64,000 nt of DNA from Caulobacter sp. UNC358MFTsu5.1 (GTDB lineage: Bacteria; Pseudomonadota; Alphaproteobacteria; Caulobacterales; Caulobacteraceae). Every line of letters starts with the position of its first letter. Within the stretch, counting starts at the first letter, position 1. The DNA lies in assembly GCF_000712075.1 (NCBI RefSeq), contig NZ_JONW01000006.1, positions 558,001-622,000 of the forward strand, written 5' to 3'. Shown here in pieces: positions 25,992-35,005 of this stretch. The notes below the pieces were generated by a model, which saw only the letters and a list, made by a program, of their open reading frames with translations, was not told the DNA's origin and made no database searches. Both the position numbers and the translations under genes were made by a program.

Positions 25992-26678
25992 GTGGCGTGC
26001 CGAAATGTAATCCAGCGTGCGCTCGCGGCCCTGGAGTTTCGCTTGAGACATGCTTCCCCCGGCAAGCCCAAGGATCCGTTCAGCCTAGCCTTGGACACCC
26101 TGCGCGTGCGCCTCGGCGGCGGGCGCCTGATCCTGGGCGAACCCCTGACGATCACCGACCTGGCCCAGGAGCTGGGCCTGAGCGCCACGCCGGTCCGCGA
26201 GGCCCTGTCGCGCCTGGCCGGCGAGGGCCTGATCGAGGACCGGCGCGGGCGCGGCTATTTCGCCAAGCGCCTCGACGTCGCCGACCTCGTCGAACTCTAT
26301 GGATTGCGGCGGCTCTACCTGGTCGAAGCCGCCGCGGACGCCAGCCTCGACGACCTGGCCGCGATCCTTCGGGAGATCGGCTCCGGCCAGTCCGGGCTCG
26401 CCCCCGCGCAGCAGGCCTATGAGCGGCTGGTCGCCGGGGCGGGCAACCGCGTGCTCATGGACGCCTGCCGCATCGTCTTCGAGCGCCTGATCGGCGCGAC
26501 CCGCGCCGAGGCGGCCCTGTTCGATGCGACCGCGGAGTGGGCGGAGCTGGCCGAGGCGATGGCGCGCGGGGCGAGCGTCCTGGTCGAGGTGATCGTCCGT
26601 CATCACCGCGGCCGGCAAGGCCGGGCTGGGGAGATCGTTCGCGCAATGCGCGCGTATTCGAATATATCGTCGTTATAG
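25992..26678 (+). CDS. GntR-family regulator of the lasso peptide cluster
   Basis: About 228 residues from a GTG at 25992, or 211 from a TTG at 26043 that has GGAG seven bases ahead. The winged HTH is LTITDLAQELGLSATPVREA followed by LSRLAGEGLIEDRRGRGYF. The C-terminus is a short FCD-like helical effector domain ending HHRGRQGRAGEIVRAM. GntR genes commonly border isopeptidase-type lasso clusters in Caulobacter relatives. It lies 83 bases ahead of the first precursor. Confidence 0.85.
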   Translation: MACRNVIQRALAALEFRLRHASPGKPKDPFSLALDTLRVRLGGGRLILGEPLTITDLAQELGLSATPVREALSRLAGEGLIEDRRGRGYFAKRLDVADLVELYGLRRLYLVEAAADASLDDLAAILREIGSGQSGLAPAQQAYERLVAGAGNRVLMDACRIVFERLIGATRAEAALFDATAEWAELAEAMARGASVLVEVIVRHHRGRQGRAGEIVRAMRAYSNISSL

Positions 26679-26761
26679 GTGCAATATACTGCCAATGCAG
26701 GGTGGTGCGGCGCTCGATGCTCACGCCGCAATGACGCGGCATACATCGAGAGGAGCGCGTG
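26641..26761 (+). promoter_or_regulatory. Probable promoter of the lasso peptide operon
   Basis: An AT-rich stretch with the palindrome TATTCGAATA (26655-26664) and GCAATATACTGC (26681-26692) separates the GntR stop from the first precursor, which is preceded by GAGAGGAGCG (26748-26757). The palindrome is a candidate GntR operator overlapping the end of its own gene. Confidence 0.4.
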
Positions 26762-26878
26762 ATGACCAAGACCCGCAAGTTCCGCCTGGTTCGCCTCGGC
26801 GACGCCAAGGTCCTGACCCAGGGCCAGGGCGACCAGAACTTCGAGATCAACACCCTGCCCGGCAAGGACGTCGGCTGA
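26762..26878 (+). CDS. Lasso peptide precursor 1
   Basis: 38 residues. Leader MTKTRKFRLVRLGDAKVLTQ ends with Thr at -2, which the B protease/cyclase systems require. The core is GQGDQNFEINTLPGKDVG: Gly1 and Glu8 would form an eight-residue ring, leaving a ten-residue loop and tail. The leader matches precursor 2 in RK-R-V-LGDAK-LT. Followed 82 bases later by precursor 2. Ring size is inferred; Asp4 is too close to Gly1 to be the acceptor. Confidence 0.9.
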   Translation: MTKTRKFRLVRLGDAKVLTQGQGDQNFEINTLPGKDVG

Positions 26879-26960
26879 TCTCGCCGGGCGTCGCCCCGCG
26901 GCGGCGCCCGATCCGCCCAACCGCCGGGCGATGGCCCGGCCCGGTCCAAGGAGGAACGCC

Positions 26961-27077
26961 ATGTCGGCGATCCGCAAAGTCCGTTTCGTCAAGCTCGGCG
27001 ACGCCAAGCGCCTGACCCATGGGGGTGGGGACCACGGCGTCGACTGGCTGGCCCAGCCGATGGAGCCGCAAGGCTGA
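26961..27077 (+). CDS. Lasso peptide precursor 2
   Basis: 38 residues preceded by AGGAGG. Leader MSAIRKVRFVKLGDAKRLTH with Thr at -2, then core GGGDHGVDWLAQPMEPQG. Gly1 to Asp8 gives an eight-residue ring, with Trp9 directly after the ring and a Pro-containing tail. Leader is conserved with precursor 1 while the core differs except for Gly1, the ring acidic residue and terminal Gly. The B protease gene begins 48 bases on. Confidence 0.9.
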   Translation: MSAIRKVRFVKLGDAKRLTHGGGDHGVDWLAQPMEPQG

Positions 27078-27125
27078 CGAACGCGGGCGGCGGCCCCGCC
27101 GCCGCCCCTCTTCCTGGAAACGTCC

Positions 27126-27764
27126 ATGCACTTGCGTCCCGACGTTCACGCCGCCCGGGTGGGGCAGGACATCGTCCTGCTCGACGTCGGCCGCGGTGAA
27201 TATCTCTGCCTGGCCGACGCGGCCCAGGCCTTCGAGCTTCCGCCGGCCGGGCCGGCCAGGATCCTCGACCCGGACCTCGCCGAGGACGCCGCGGCGCTGG
27301 GCCTGCTCGGCGGCGGCGCCCAACGGCCGGTGTCGTGGCCGGCGGCCCCGCGCGCCGACCTGCCGACCGACGCCGGCCGAGCGATCGGCCCGCGCGACCT
27401 GGCCGACGGCCTTGCCGTCTTCGCCGCCCTGCTGCGCCACTACTACGGCCGGGCCTTTCCCTATCTCGTCGCCTATGCCCAAAGGCCTCGCGCGGCGGCC
27501 GCGCCCGTCCGGCTCACCCCGGCCCTGACCGACCAGGTCCAGGCGTTCCGCCGGCTCCTGCCCTGGGCGCCGTTCCAGGGCGTGTGCCTCTACCGGTCGT
27601 TCCTGCTGCTGGCCTTCCTGCGGCGGCGAGGCCTGGATGCGCGCTGGGTGTTCGGCGTGCGGACCTGGCCGTTCGAAGCCCATTGCTGGCTGCAGGCCGA
27701 CGACGTGGTGCTCGACGACACGCTCGACCACGTCCGTCCCTTCACGCCGATCTTCGCGGTGTAG
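27126..27764 (+). CDS. Lasso leader protease, fused B1-B2 type
   Basis: 212 residues. The N-terminal part (about 1-80) resembles the PqqD-like leader-binding element (VLLDVGRGEYLCLADAAQAF). The C-terminal part is the transglutaminase-like peptidase with FQGVCLYRSFLLLAFLRRRG (catalytic Cys), FEAHCWLQ (His) and VVLDDTLD (Asp). It cuts the leader after the -2 Thr/-1 residue. Proteobacterial clusters normally have this fused form. The stop lies 2 bases before the cyclase ATG. Confidence 0.92.
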   Translation: MHLRPDVHAARVGQDIVLLDVGRGEYLCLADAAQAFELPPAGPARILDPDLAEDAAALGLLGGGAQRPVSWPAAPRADLPTDAGRAIGPRDLADGLAVFAALLRHYYGRAFPYLVAYAQRPRAAAAPVRLTPALTDQVQAFRRLLPWAPFQGVCLYRSFLLLAFLRRRGLDARWVFGVRTWPFEAHCWLQADDVVLDDTLDHVRPFTPIFAV

Positions 27765-27766
27765 CC

Positions 27767-29554
27767 ATGGACGACTATGCGGTCCTCACCTGGCGTCCCG
27801 GCGATCCCGCGGCGGACCGGCCGCTGGCGGCGGCCCGTCGGACGCTGGCGGCCATGGCCTGGACGATAGCCGGCGAGCAGCCCGGCCTCGAGGTCTGGGC
27901 CCCGGCGACGGACGCCCCCGCGCTGTTCGTCTCGCCGGGCCAGGACGGCCTGATCGTCGGCAGGCTCTTCGGCGCGGCCGAACCGGCCTGGCGGCCCCAT
28001 CCGGTCGCCTGCGCCGAGGCTCTGTGCGCGGCGGTCTGGGGACGATACGCGGCGGTCTTCCGAGACCCCGGCGGCGCGGCGACGGCGGTGTTCCGGGACC
28101 CGTCCGGGGGGCTCGAAGCCCTGGCCTGGACCTGCGACGGGCTCGCCATCGTCGCCTCGGACCTTCCCGGCCTGCTCGAAGCCGCTCCCCCCGCCGACCT
28201 GGCGATCGACTGGCGGCGGATCGGCGCGGCCCTAGCCGATCCGATCGCCCTGGCTGGCGCCTGCCCTCTGGCCGGCGTGACGACGGCCACGCCCGGCGCG
28301 CTGCGGCCTCTGGACGGCGGTCCCGAAATCCCGATCTGGCGGCCCGCCGACTTCGCGCGGCGGAGCCTGCCCGACACCGCCGAGACCCGCGCCGGCCTGG
28401 TCGACGCCGTCGATGTGGCCGTCTCGCACTTGGCCCGGCCCGGCGGACGCGCGGTCGCCGAGGTGTCGGGCGGCCTCGACTCCTCAATCGTCGCCAGCGC
28501 CCTGGTGCGGGTCCCGTCACTCGAGGTCGCCGCGTGGATCCACTATTTCGTCGACGACGCCGGGGCGGACGAGCGGCGCTATGCCCGGGCGACGGCGCGC
28601 CATCTGGGCCTCGACCTCAGCGAGGTTCCCAAGGCCAGCTTCGGCCTGAAGCTGGACGGCCGGGCCGCGGCGGCCGACGGGATCCGGCCGAGCGTGGCCA
28701 GCGCCGACGCCCACTACGACCAGGACCTGGCCGAGCGCTGCCGGCGTCTGGGCGCGACGCAGATCTTCAGCGGGCTGGGCGGGGATACGGTTTTCATGCA
28801 AGGCGGAAGTCCGCTGCTGGCCGCCGACGACTACTGGAACCAGCCCTGGCGCCTGGACCTGGGGCCGGCCCTGGAGATCGCGCGCCACGCCCGCCGTTCC
28901 GTCTGGTCGGTCTGGCGCGCGGCCCAGGTGTCGCGCTTCAAGCCCGAGCCGCGGCCCTATCGCAGCGCGACCGGCCATCTGATCGACGCGGCCCGCGCGC
29001 CGGGCCGGCGTGATCCGCCGCACCCGTGGATGGCCGGCGGCCGCGGCGTGGCGCCGGCCAAGCGCCGGCAGATGATGCACCTGGCCCACCAGCTGCTGGT
29101 CACCGGCCGGACCGCGCGCGGCCGGCAGGCCCAGATCGTCAATCCGCTGCTGTCCCAGCCGGTCATGGAGACGTGCCTGAGCCTCTCGGCCCGGGCGCTG
29201 ACCCATGGCGGCGACGACCGCGCCATGGCCCGCCAGGCGTTCCGCGAGCGCCTGGCCCCCGAGGTCTTCGCACGCCGATCCAAGGGCGACCTGGGTCGGC
29301 ACTACGGCCGGGCGATCGCCGAGGACCTGGACGCGGTGCGCGGCCTGCTGCTCGACGGGGCGCTGGTCGGGGCCGGCCTGGTCGACCCCGACAAGCTCGA
29401 CGCCCTGCTGACCCCGGAGACCTTGATCTGGAAGGGGCCCTATCGCGAGGTGCTCGACATGGTCATGCTCGAACAGTGGGCCCGCTCATGGAGCCGGCGC
29501 CTGGCGCGCCTCGGCCGGGCGCCCCTCGCCGAGCGCCTGGTCGAGCCAGCCTAG
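27767..29554 (+). CDS. Lasso cyclase, asparagine synthetase-like
   Basis: 595 residues. An N-terminal glutaminase-like region without the catalytic Cys2 is followed by the synthetase domain with the ATP-binding PP-loop AEVSGGLDSSIVASALV (about residue 237). IFSGLGGDTVF and RSKGDLGRHYG are further cyclase motifs. It adenylates the ring Asp/Glu and forms the isopeptide bond with Gly1. The last 69 bases overlap the opposite-strand isopeptidase gene. Confidence 0.93.
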   Translation: MDDYAVLTWRPGDPAADRPLAAARRTLAAMAWTIAGEQPGLEVWAPATDAPALFVSPGQDGLIVGRLFGAAEPAWRPHPVACAEALCAAVWGRYAAVFRDPGGAATAVFRDPSGGLEALAWTCDGLAIVASDLPGLLEAAPPADLAIDWRRIGAALADPIALAGACPLAGVTTATPGALRPLDGGPEIPIWRPADFARRSLPDTAETRAGLVDAVDVAVSHLARPGGRAVAEVSGGLDSSIVASALVRVPSLEVAAWIHYFVDDAGADERRYARATARHLGLDLSEVPKASFGLKLDGRAAAADGIRPSVASADAHYDQDLAERCRRLGATQIFSGLGGDTVFMQGGSPLLAADDYWNQPWRLDLGPALEIARHARRSVWSVWRAAQVSRFKPEPRPYRSATGHLIDAARAPGRRDPPHPWMAGGRGVAPAKRRQMMHLAHQLLVTGRTARGRQAQIVNPLLSQPVMETCLSLSARALTHGGDDRAMARQAFRERLAPEVFARRSKGDLGRHYGRAIAEDLDAVRGLLLDGALVGAGLVDPDKLDALLTPETLIWKGPYREVLDMVMLEQWARSWSRRLARLGRAPLAERLVEPA

Positions 29555-31924
29555 GACCTCCGCATAGAGCCGGCGGACATTGCCCGGCGCGGTGATCACG
29601 TGACCTTCGCCGAAGAAGGTCAGCAGCCGGGCGTCCTTGCCCTGGCGATAAAGGGCCGCGAACATCTCCCCGCCCTGGCCGTCGCTGTATTCGTCCAGGT
29701 CCCCGTAGGCGAGCAGGACCGGCGCGGTGATCTTGTCGGCGTGGAACAGCGGGCTGTTGGCGACGTAGCGGTCGGGGACCGCCCAGGGCGGTCCGCCGAC
29801 CCGCATCTGCCCGGTCTCGATGTAGCTGCCGCGCGGCGTGAAGAAGAGACCTTCGTCGGGCGTGGTCTGGATCACATAGGTTCCCCAGGCGCTGGCCAGG
29901 TCGGCGATGCCCGAGGTGCAGACGATGGCCTTGAAGCGGTCCGACTGGGTCGCGGCGGCGAGCACCGCATGGCCGCCGAAGCTGTGGCCCCACAGCGCCA
30001 CGCGCCGCGTGTCGGCCAGGCCCGCCGCCCCGACCGCGTCGACCACCGACAGGATCTGGTTGGCCAAGCCCTCGGCCGGCGCGTCGGGATATCGCCCGCG
30101 CGGCAGGCTCGGATAGAGCACCGCATAGCCGTGTCCGGCCAAGACCTGGGCCGAGACGTTGGTCAGGGGTGAGCCGGGCCGGGCGTCGGTCGGCGGCGAG
30201 GTCGGCGAATGGAGCGGGCCGCCGGGATAAGGCAGGACGACCAGCGGCGGCGGGTGGTCGGCGCGCCAGCCCGGCGGCAGGACCACCCAGCTGGTCAGGG
30301 TCTCGCCGTCGGGACCCTTGTGGGTGACCGGGCGCATCTGGCCGAACGTCACCGCGGCCAGCTGCGGATTGAGCGTCAGGACGTCGGTGGCCGTTCCGCC
30401 GGCCTGCACGCGGATGGTCTCGACGCCGTGATCGTCGCGTTCGGCCGAGACCGCGACGCCCGTCGGACCGGCGAGGATCGTCTGCTCGCCGGCCGGCCCG
30501 AGGTCGTGGTCGCCCGTGGCGTCGAGGCGCACCAGGCGCCGGCCGTGGCGTACCAGGATCGTCTCGCCCTGGACGAGCTTGGCCAGCGTGGGGCGGCCGC
30601 TGTCGCCCAGCGGCGTCGCCGGGAGCGGCGCGGCGTCGTTGAGCTTGCCGGCCTGTCCCGCCCCCAACCGCAGGACCGTCCCGGAGCCCGCCACCAGCAG
30701 GCGGCCCCGGGCGTCGGCGACGATCTTGCTCGGCGCCGTCGTCCCGGCCGGCAACAGCGGGGTGACCCCGGCCTTGCCGATCCGCAGCCAGGCGGCGGGC
30801 GCGGTGTCGGGGTCCTGGCTTCGGCGACCCAGGACCGCCGGCGCCTCGCCGACCCAGCCGGCCTGGATGATCTCGAAGCCTTCATAGGTGCTTTCCGGCG
30901 CCGCCTGGACCTGGTCGAGGCTCTCCACATCCAGGCCGCCCCGCCTCGGGGTGATGACGGCCAGCTGTCCGGCCGGCGCCGACGCGGCGCCGCGGCGCAC
31001 ATAGACGAGCAGGCGATCGGATCCCGGGGCCCAGGCCATCAGGAAGGGCGAGAGCATGCAGTCGCCGCAGCCGGGCAGGACGCGGCCGGCGTCGAGGTCG
31101 GCGACGACGAGGTCGCGGCGGCGGGCCATCGTCCCACCGCGGATCGCCTCGTTCCCATGGGGCTGCACGTCCGTCCCGGACCGGAAGGCGGCCACGAACC
31201 GGCCGCTCGACGAGAGCTCCAGATCCAGGAAGTCGCCGGTCGCCAGCGGCGTGACGGCCCCGGTCTCGACGTCGATCCGCGCCAGGGTCTTGCGCGGGCC
31301 TTCCGCCCCACGATCGAGGAACCGGCCGCTGCCGATCGCCAGCACGCTGGGGCCGCCGTCGACGGCCGTGACCGCCCGGGCCGCGGCGGTGAACGGTGCG
31401 CGTTGCCAGCCGCGCCGAAGCAGGAAGTGCGGATCTTGCGGAGGCGCGACGATCGCCACGATCTGGTGGTTGGAGCGCCACTGCGCGGTGCGGCCGAAGA
31501 GGGGGAGGTCCACGCCTACCCCCAGCCAGCGCACCTGGCCCGTGGCGATCTCGACCACGCCGGCTTCCCATTGGTGCTCGCGCAGCCGGTTGACCAGCAG
31601 TCGCCGCCCGTCCGGCGAAAAGGCCCCGGCCGTGTAGCCGGCCGCGTCGTCCTGGGCCAGCAGGGGCGTGGCCTCGCCGGGGCGGGTCAGGTCGACGCGA
31701 TAGAGGCGGCGCGCGGCGTAGGGATAGACCGCGTCGTAGTCGAAGCGGGGCGCATAGGCCTGGCCGCGGGTCACCGACAGGACCAGCCAGCGTCCGTCCG
31801 GCGAGATGCCGAGACTGGCGCGGCGGTCGACCTTCAGGAGGTCGTCGGCGGTGAAGGGCCGCGCCTGGGCGGCCAGGGCGATGAACGCGCAGCACAGCGC
31901 CGCGCACCGCAGGAGCAGTCGCAT
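29486..31924 (-). CDS. Lasso peptide isopeptidase (S9 prolyl-oligopeptidase family)
   Basis: 812 residues with a signal peptide (LLLRCAALCCAFIALAAQA). A beta-propeller region (GISPDGRWLVLSV, AFSPDGRRLLVNR) precedes the alpha/beta hydrolase with GHSFGGHAVLAAA (Ser), DLDEYSDG (Asp) and GEGHVIT (His). Relatives such as AtxE2 open the lasso ring by cutting the isopeptide bond, so the peptide can be consumed or recycled. It is the distal gene of the sigma/FecR/receptor operon and overlaps the cyclase 3' end. Confidence 0.9.
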   Translation of the reverse strand: MRLLLRCAALCCAFIALAAQARPFTADDLLKVDRRASLGISPDGRWLVLSVTRGQAYAPRFDYDAVYPYAARRLYRVDLTRPGEATPLLAQDDAAGYTAGAFSPDGRRLLVNRLREHQWEAGVVEIATGQVRWLGVGVDLPLFGRTAQWRSNHQIVAIVAPPQDPHFLLRRGWQRAPFTAAARAVTAVDGGPSVLAIGSGRFLDRGAEGPRKTLARIDVETGAVTPLATGDFLDLELSSSGRFVAAFRSGTDVQPHGNEAIRGGTMARRRDLVVADLDAGRVLPGCGDCMLSPFLMAWAPGSDRLLVYVRRGAASAPAGQLAVITPRRGGLDVESLDQVQAAPESTYEGFEIIQAGWVGEAPAVLGRRSQDPDTAPAAWLRIGKAGVTPLLPAGTTAPSKIVADARGRLLVAGSGTVLRLGAGQAGKLNDAAPLPATPLGDSGRPTLAKLVQGETILVRHGRRLVRLDATGDHDLGPAGEQTILAGPTGVAVSAERDDHGVETIRVQAGGTATDVLTLNPQLAAVTFGQMRPVTHKGPDGETLTSWVVLPPGWRADHPPPLVVLPYPGGPLHSPTSPPTDARPGSPLTNVSAQVLAGHGYAVLYPSLPRGRYPDAPAEGLANQILSVVDAVGAAGLADTRRVALWGHSFGGHAVLAAATQSDRFKAIVCTSGIADLASAWGTYVIQTTPDEGLFFTPRGSYIETGQMRVGGPPWAVPDRYVANSPLFHADKITAPVLLAYGDLDEYSDGQGGEMFAALYRQGKDARLLTFFGEGHVITAPGNVRRLYAEVLGWLDQALGEGRPAEARQAPAP

Positions 31925-31952
31925 GACAATTTGCCTTGATGGAGGAAGGAGG

Positions 31953-31982
31953 CCGAGGGGCGCGCCTCGGCGCGCCCCTCGG
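31953..31982 (-). terminator. Strong hairpin between receptor and isopeptidase genes
   Basis: Arms CCGAGGGGCGCG and CGCGCCCCTCGG pair perfectly over 12 bp with a 6-base loop, directly after the receptor stop and 29 bases before the isopeptidase ATG. No T-run follows, so it could be a partial terminator, attenuator or RNA-stabilising stem. Confidence 0.6.
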
Positions 31983-31990
31983 CTAGGCGG

Positions 31991-34900
31991 TCACCAGCGC
32001 TTGCTGAGCTGGATGGCCACCGTGCGCCCGAGAACGTCGGCGTTGGTGGGGTCGTAGCCGACGCCGTCGGGCGAGTCGTAGAACGGTGGCTTGGTCCCCA
32101 GCAGGTTCTGCACCACCAGGCCCGCCGACAGATCGCTCAGGAACCCGTCGCGCGACGGCGAGGTCCAGCGCAGCTGGGCGTCGGCCGTGGTCCACGAGCC
32201 GATGCGGGCTCCGGACGAGGCCTCGTAGTCGTCGGCGTAGCGCAGCGAGAGGCTGGTCGTGAACGGTCCGTGGGTCCAGGACGCGCCGACGACCGCCCGC
32301 AGGTCGATGGGAAAGCCCGCCAGGTCGACGAAGTCGGTCGACGGGGCGGTCGGGCTGATCTTGCGGCTGTACTCGAAGAGATAGGAGAGGTTGGCCGTCA
32401 GCTCGACACGGTCGCCGCCGACCGCCAACGGCCACTGGCCCGTGACGTCCAGGCCCCGCACGTCGAGTTCGCCGGCGTTGAGGTTGCGCGCGTCGATGAT
32501 CGCGCCGTAGGCGGTGGCGGGAAAGAGCTTGGGCGAGGAGCTGGTCGAGGCGTCGATCAGGGCCTGGGCGTCGGCCATGTCGGTGGCGTTGCTGGCGCTC
32601 AGGCGGCGCACGAACGCCGCATAGATCGGGTTCTTCAGGGCGTTGAGGATGTCCTCGTAGACCGGGTGACCCACCTGGTTGGAGAAGCGGGTGTCGAAAT
32701 AGGTCACGCCGAGCTTGACGCCGGGCCGGCCGGGCGGCGCCAGGTCGATCCCCGTGGTCCAGGACTTGGCCGTCTCCGGCTCGAGCGCCAGGTTGCCGCC
32801 GGTCTGGATCAGGCTGAGCGTGCTGCCCGACGTGTCGGGCACGAAGGTCGCGCCGATCAGGTAGGGCTCGTAGAGGTCGGCCAGGGTCGGGGCGCGGAAC
32901 GAGGTGCCGTAGCTGGTGCGCAGGGTGACCCCTTGAACCGGCTCCCACAGCACCCCGACCTTGGGATTGCGGGTCACGCCGAAGTCGCTGTAGCGCTCGA
33001 TGCGGCCGGCCACGGACAGCTCCAGCCGCCGCGCCCCGGCGATCTCCTGGTGCGGGCCGATCAGCGGCACGCGCAGTTCGGCGAAGGCGGAGCCGACGTC
33101 GCGGTCGAAGAGGGCGCCGTCGGTGTTGGTGACCACGGCGCCGGAGGTCAGGTAGGTGTTGCGGACCAGGAAGTCCTCGTGGCGCAGCTGGCCGCCGGCG
33201 GCCAGCTTGAGGGGGCCGCCCGGCAGTTCCAGCAGCGTGCCGTCGACCTTCAGGTTCACCGACGAGACGCGGTTGCGCCGCCAGTGGCGCTGGTAGCCGC
33301 TGTTGATGAAGTCGGTGACGACCTTGGCGTTGTTGGCGCCGTCGCCATAGGGATTGAAGTAGCCGTCGCGGGCCGCCGAGAAGCTGGTCGCCGGATCGTC
33401 GGCCACCGAGCCCAGGGCCTCGCGCAGGAAGCCGCTGTTGAGCGCGTTGTTCATCAGGCGCGTGCCCTCGTCGGCCGAGAAGGCGGCATAGGCTTCGGCT
33501 CGCCAGGTCCGGCCGAAGTCCCGCGTCGCCCCGGCCGACAGGCCCAGGTTCTGCGCCGTGCCGTTCAGCCGCCGCTGGCCCAGGGCCCCGATGAAGTCGT
33601 AGGCGATCAGCTGCGAGGACTCGCCGGCGACCGACACGAAGTTGGGGTTGGCCCGGTTGACCGTCAGGATGGTCGAGGTCCCGCCCTGCAGGTAGCTGTA
33701 GCGCCGCCGCGAATAGAGGGCGTCGGCCGACAACTCGAACCCGCCGAGCGACTGGCTGACCGTCGCGTAGAGGCTGGTGCGCTCCTGCTTGGGCAGGGTG
33801 TCGGCCCCGCTTCGCGGATCGCCCTTGTTCATCGTCCCGGCCACGAAGTCGGCCGGCGTCAGGCCGGTGGACTTGGACGGAATGGCGTAGAGCGGCACAT
33901 AGGCGCCGGCCGCGGCGCTGTAGGCGACGATGTTGCCGGGATTGGAGAACTGCACCCGGTGGTCGGTCCCGCCGAGCGGGCGCAGGTCGCTGCTGGCGGT
34001 CTGGTCGCGCGACAGCGACGACAGCGGATCGCGCTGGTAGTACTCGGCCGAGACCACGGCATGGCCCGACGACCAGGCCGCGCCGAAGGTGTGGCCGAAC
34101 TGCAGTTCCTGGGCGTCGCCGCCCTGGGTCACGCTCGAGCGAAAGCGGGTCTCCGAGCCCTTGAAGTCCTGGCGCAGGAAGACGTTGACCACGCCGCCCA
34201 CCGCGTCGGCGCCGTAGAGGGCCGAGGCGCCGTCGAGCAGGACGTCGACATGGCCGATCGCGCCAGTCGGGATGGCCGAGACATCGGCGAAGTTGCCCTT
34301 CAGGCCGGTCCCGGCCATGCGCCGCCCGTTGATCAGCACCAGGGTCGCCGAATTGCCCAGGCCCCGCAGGTTGACCCCGGTCGCCGCCGAGTCGTTGACG
34401 AAGGTGCGGTCCGAGCCGAGCAGCTGGCTGGTCGGCGTCGCGCCGCCGCCGAAGTTCTGGGGCAGGGCGGCGAGCGCCTCGGCGAGGTTGGCGTGGCCGC
34501 CCTTGTCGATCGCGTCGCGGTCGAAGGTGATGACCGGAGACGGTCCCTGGCCGGCGCCGCGGATCAGCGACCCGGTGACCACCAGGGCCTCGACCTCGGC
34601 CGTCTCGGCGGGCGGACCGGCCGCGGCCGGGTCAAAAGGGTCGGCGGGCGCTCCCGAAGCGGCCATGCCGCCGCGCGGCTTGAGCACCAGGGCGTTGGCG
34701 CCGCGGCGCACGTCGATGGGCAGGCCCCGGAGCAGCTCGCCCAGCGCCTGGTCGGGCGCGAGCCTGGCCTTCAGGCCCGGCGAGCGCAGGCCCGCCACCA
34801 GCTGCGGCGAATAGGCCAGCTGTCGTCCGCTCTGGGCGGCGAAGGCCTGCAGGGCCCCGTCCAGCGGCCCGGCCGGGATGTCGAAGTTGACGGTCTGCGC

Positions 34901-35005
34901 CTGCTGGATCGGCGCGGCCAGGGCCGGCGCGGCGGCGAACGGGCCGGCGGCCAGCGAGGCGGCGATGCCCGCCAGGAGGTGGTGCTTTAAGGTGGTGCTA
35001 CGCAC
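31991..35005 (-). CDS. TonB-dependent receptor with signalling (STN) domain
   Basis: 1004 residues from a GTG at 35005, preceded by GAGAGGGG; the ATG at 35065 gives an unlikely leader. Signal peptide near residues 7-32, STN domain (about 35-105, FDIPAGPLDGALQAFAAQSG), plug (ALAALPQNFGGG, NLRGLGNSATLVLINGRRMA) and barrel ending AIQLSKRW. The STN domain links ligand binding to FecR and FecI. Its place in the cluster suggests it imports the lasso peptide; iron-type ligands are not excluded. Confidence 0.92.
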   Translation of the reverse strand: MRSTTLKHHLLAGIAASLAAGPFAAAPALAAPIQQAQTVNFDIPAGPLDGALQAFAAQSGRQLAYSPQLVAGLRSPGLKARLAPDQALGELLRGLPIDVRRGANALVLKPRGGMAASGAPADPFDPAAAGPPAETAEVEALVVTGSLIRGAGQGPSPVITFDRDAIDKGGHANLAEALAALPQNFGGGATPTSQLLGSDRTFVNDSAATGVNLRGLGNSATLVLINGRRMAGTGLKGNFADVSAIPTGAIGHVDVLLDGASALYGADAVGGVVNVFLRQDFKGSETRFRSSVTQGGDAQELQFGHTFGAAWSSGHAVVSAEYYQRDPLSSLSRDQTASSDLRPLGGTDHRVQFSNPGNIVAYSAAAGAYVPLYAIPSKSTGLTPADFVAGTMNKGDPRSGADTLPKQERTSLYATVSQSLGGFELSADALYSRRRYSYLQGGTSTILTVNRANPNFVSVAGESSQLIAYDFIGALGQRRLNGTAQNLGLSAGATRDFGRTWRAEAYAAFSADEGTRLMNNALNSGFLREALGSVADDPATSFSAARDGYFNPYGDGANNAKVVTDFINSGYQRHWRRNRVSSVNLKVDGTLLELPGGPLKLAAGGQLRHEDFLVRNTYLTSGAVVTNTDGALFDRDVGSAFAELRVPLIGPHQEIAGARRLELSVAGRIERYSDFGVTRNPKVGVLWEPVQGVTLRTSYGTSFRAPTLADLYEPYLIGATFVPDTSGSTLSLIQTGGNLALEPETAKSWTTGIDLAPPGRPGVKLGVTYFDTRFSNQVGHPVYEDILNALKNPIYAAFVRRLSASNATDMADAQALIDASTSSSPKLFPATAYGAIIDARNLNAGELDVRGLDVTGQWPLAVGGDRVELTANLSYLFEYSRKISPTAPSTDFVDLAGFPIDLRAVVGASWTHGPFTTSLSLRYADDYEASSGARIGSWTTADAQLRWTSPSRDGFLSDLSAGLVVQNLLGTKPPFYDSPDGVGYDPTNADVLGRTVAIQLSKRW

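Noticed and set aside
32270..34990. 906-residue plus-strand frame opposite the TonB-dependent receptor
   Set aside because: Composition is Gly/Val/Arg/Gln rich shadow sequence; the minus strand carries clear receptor motifs.
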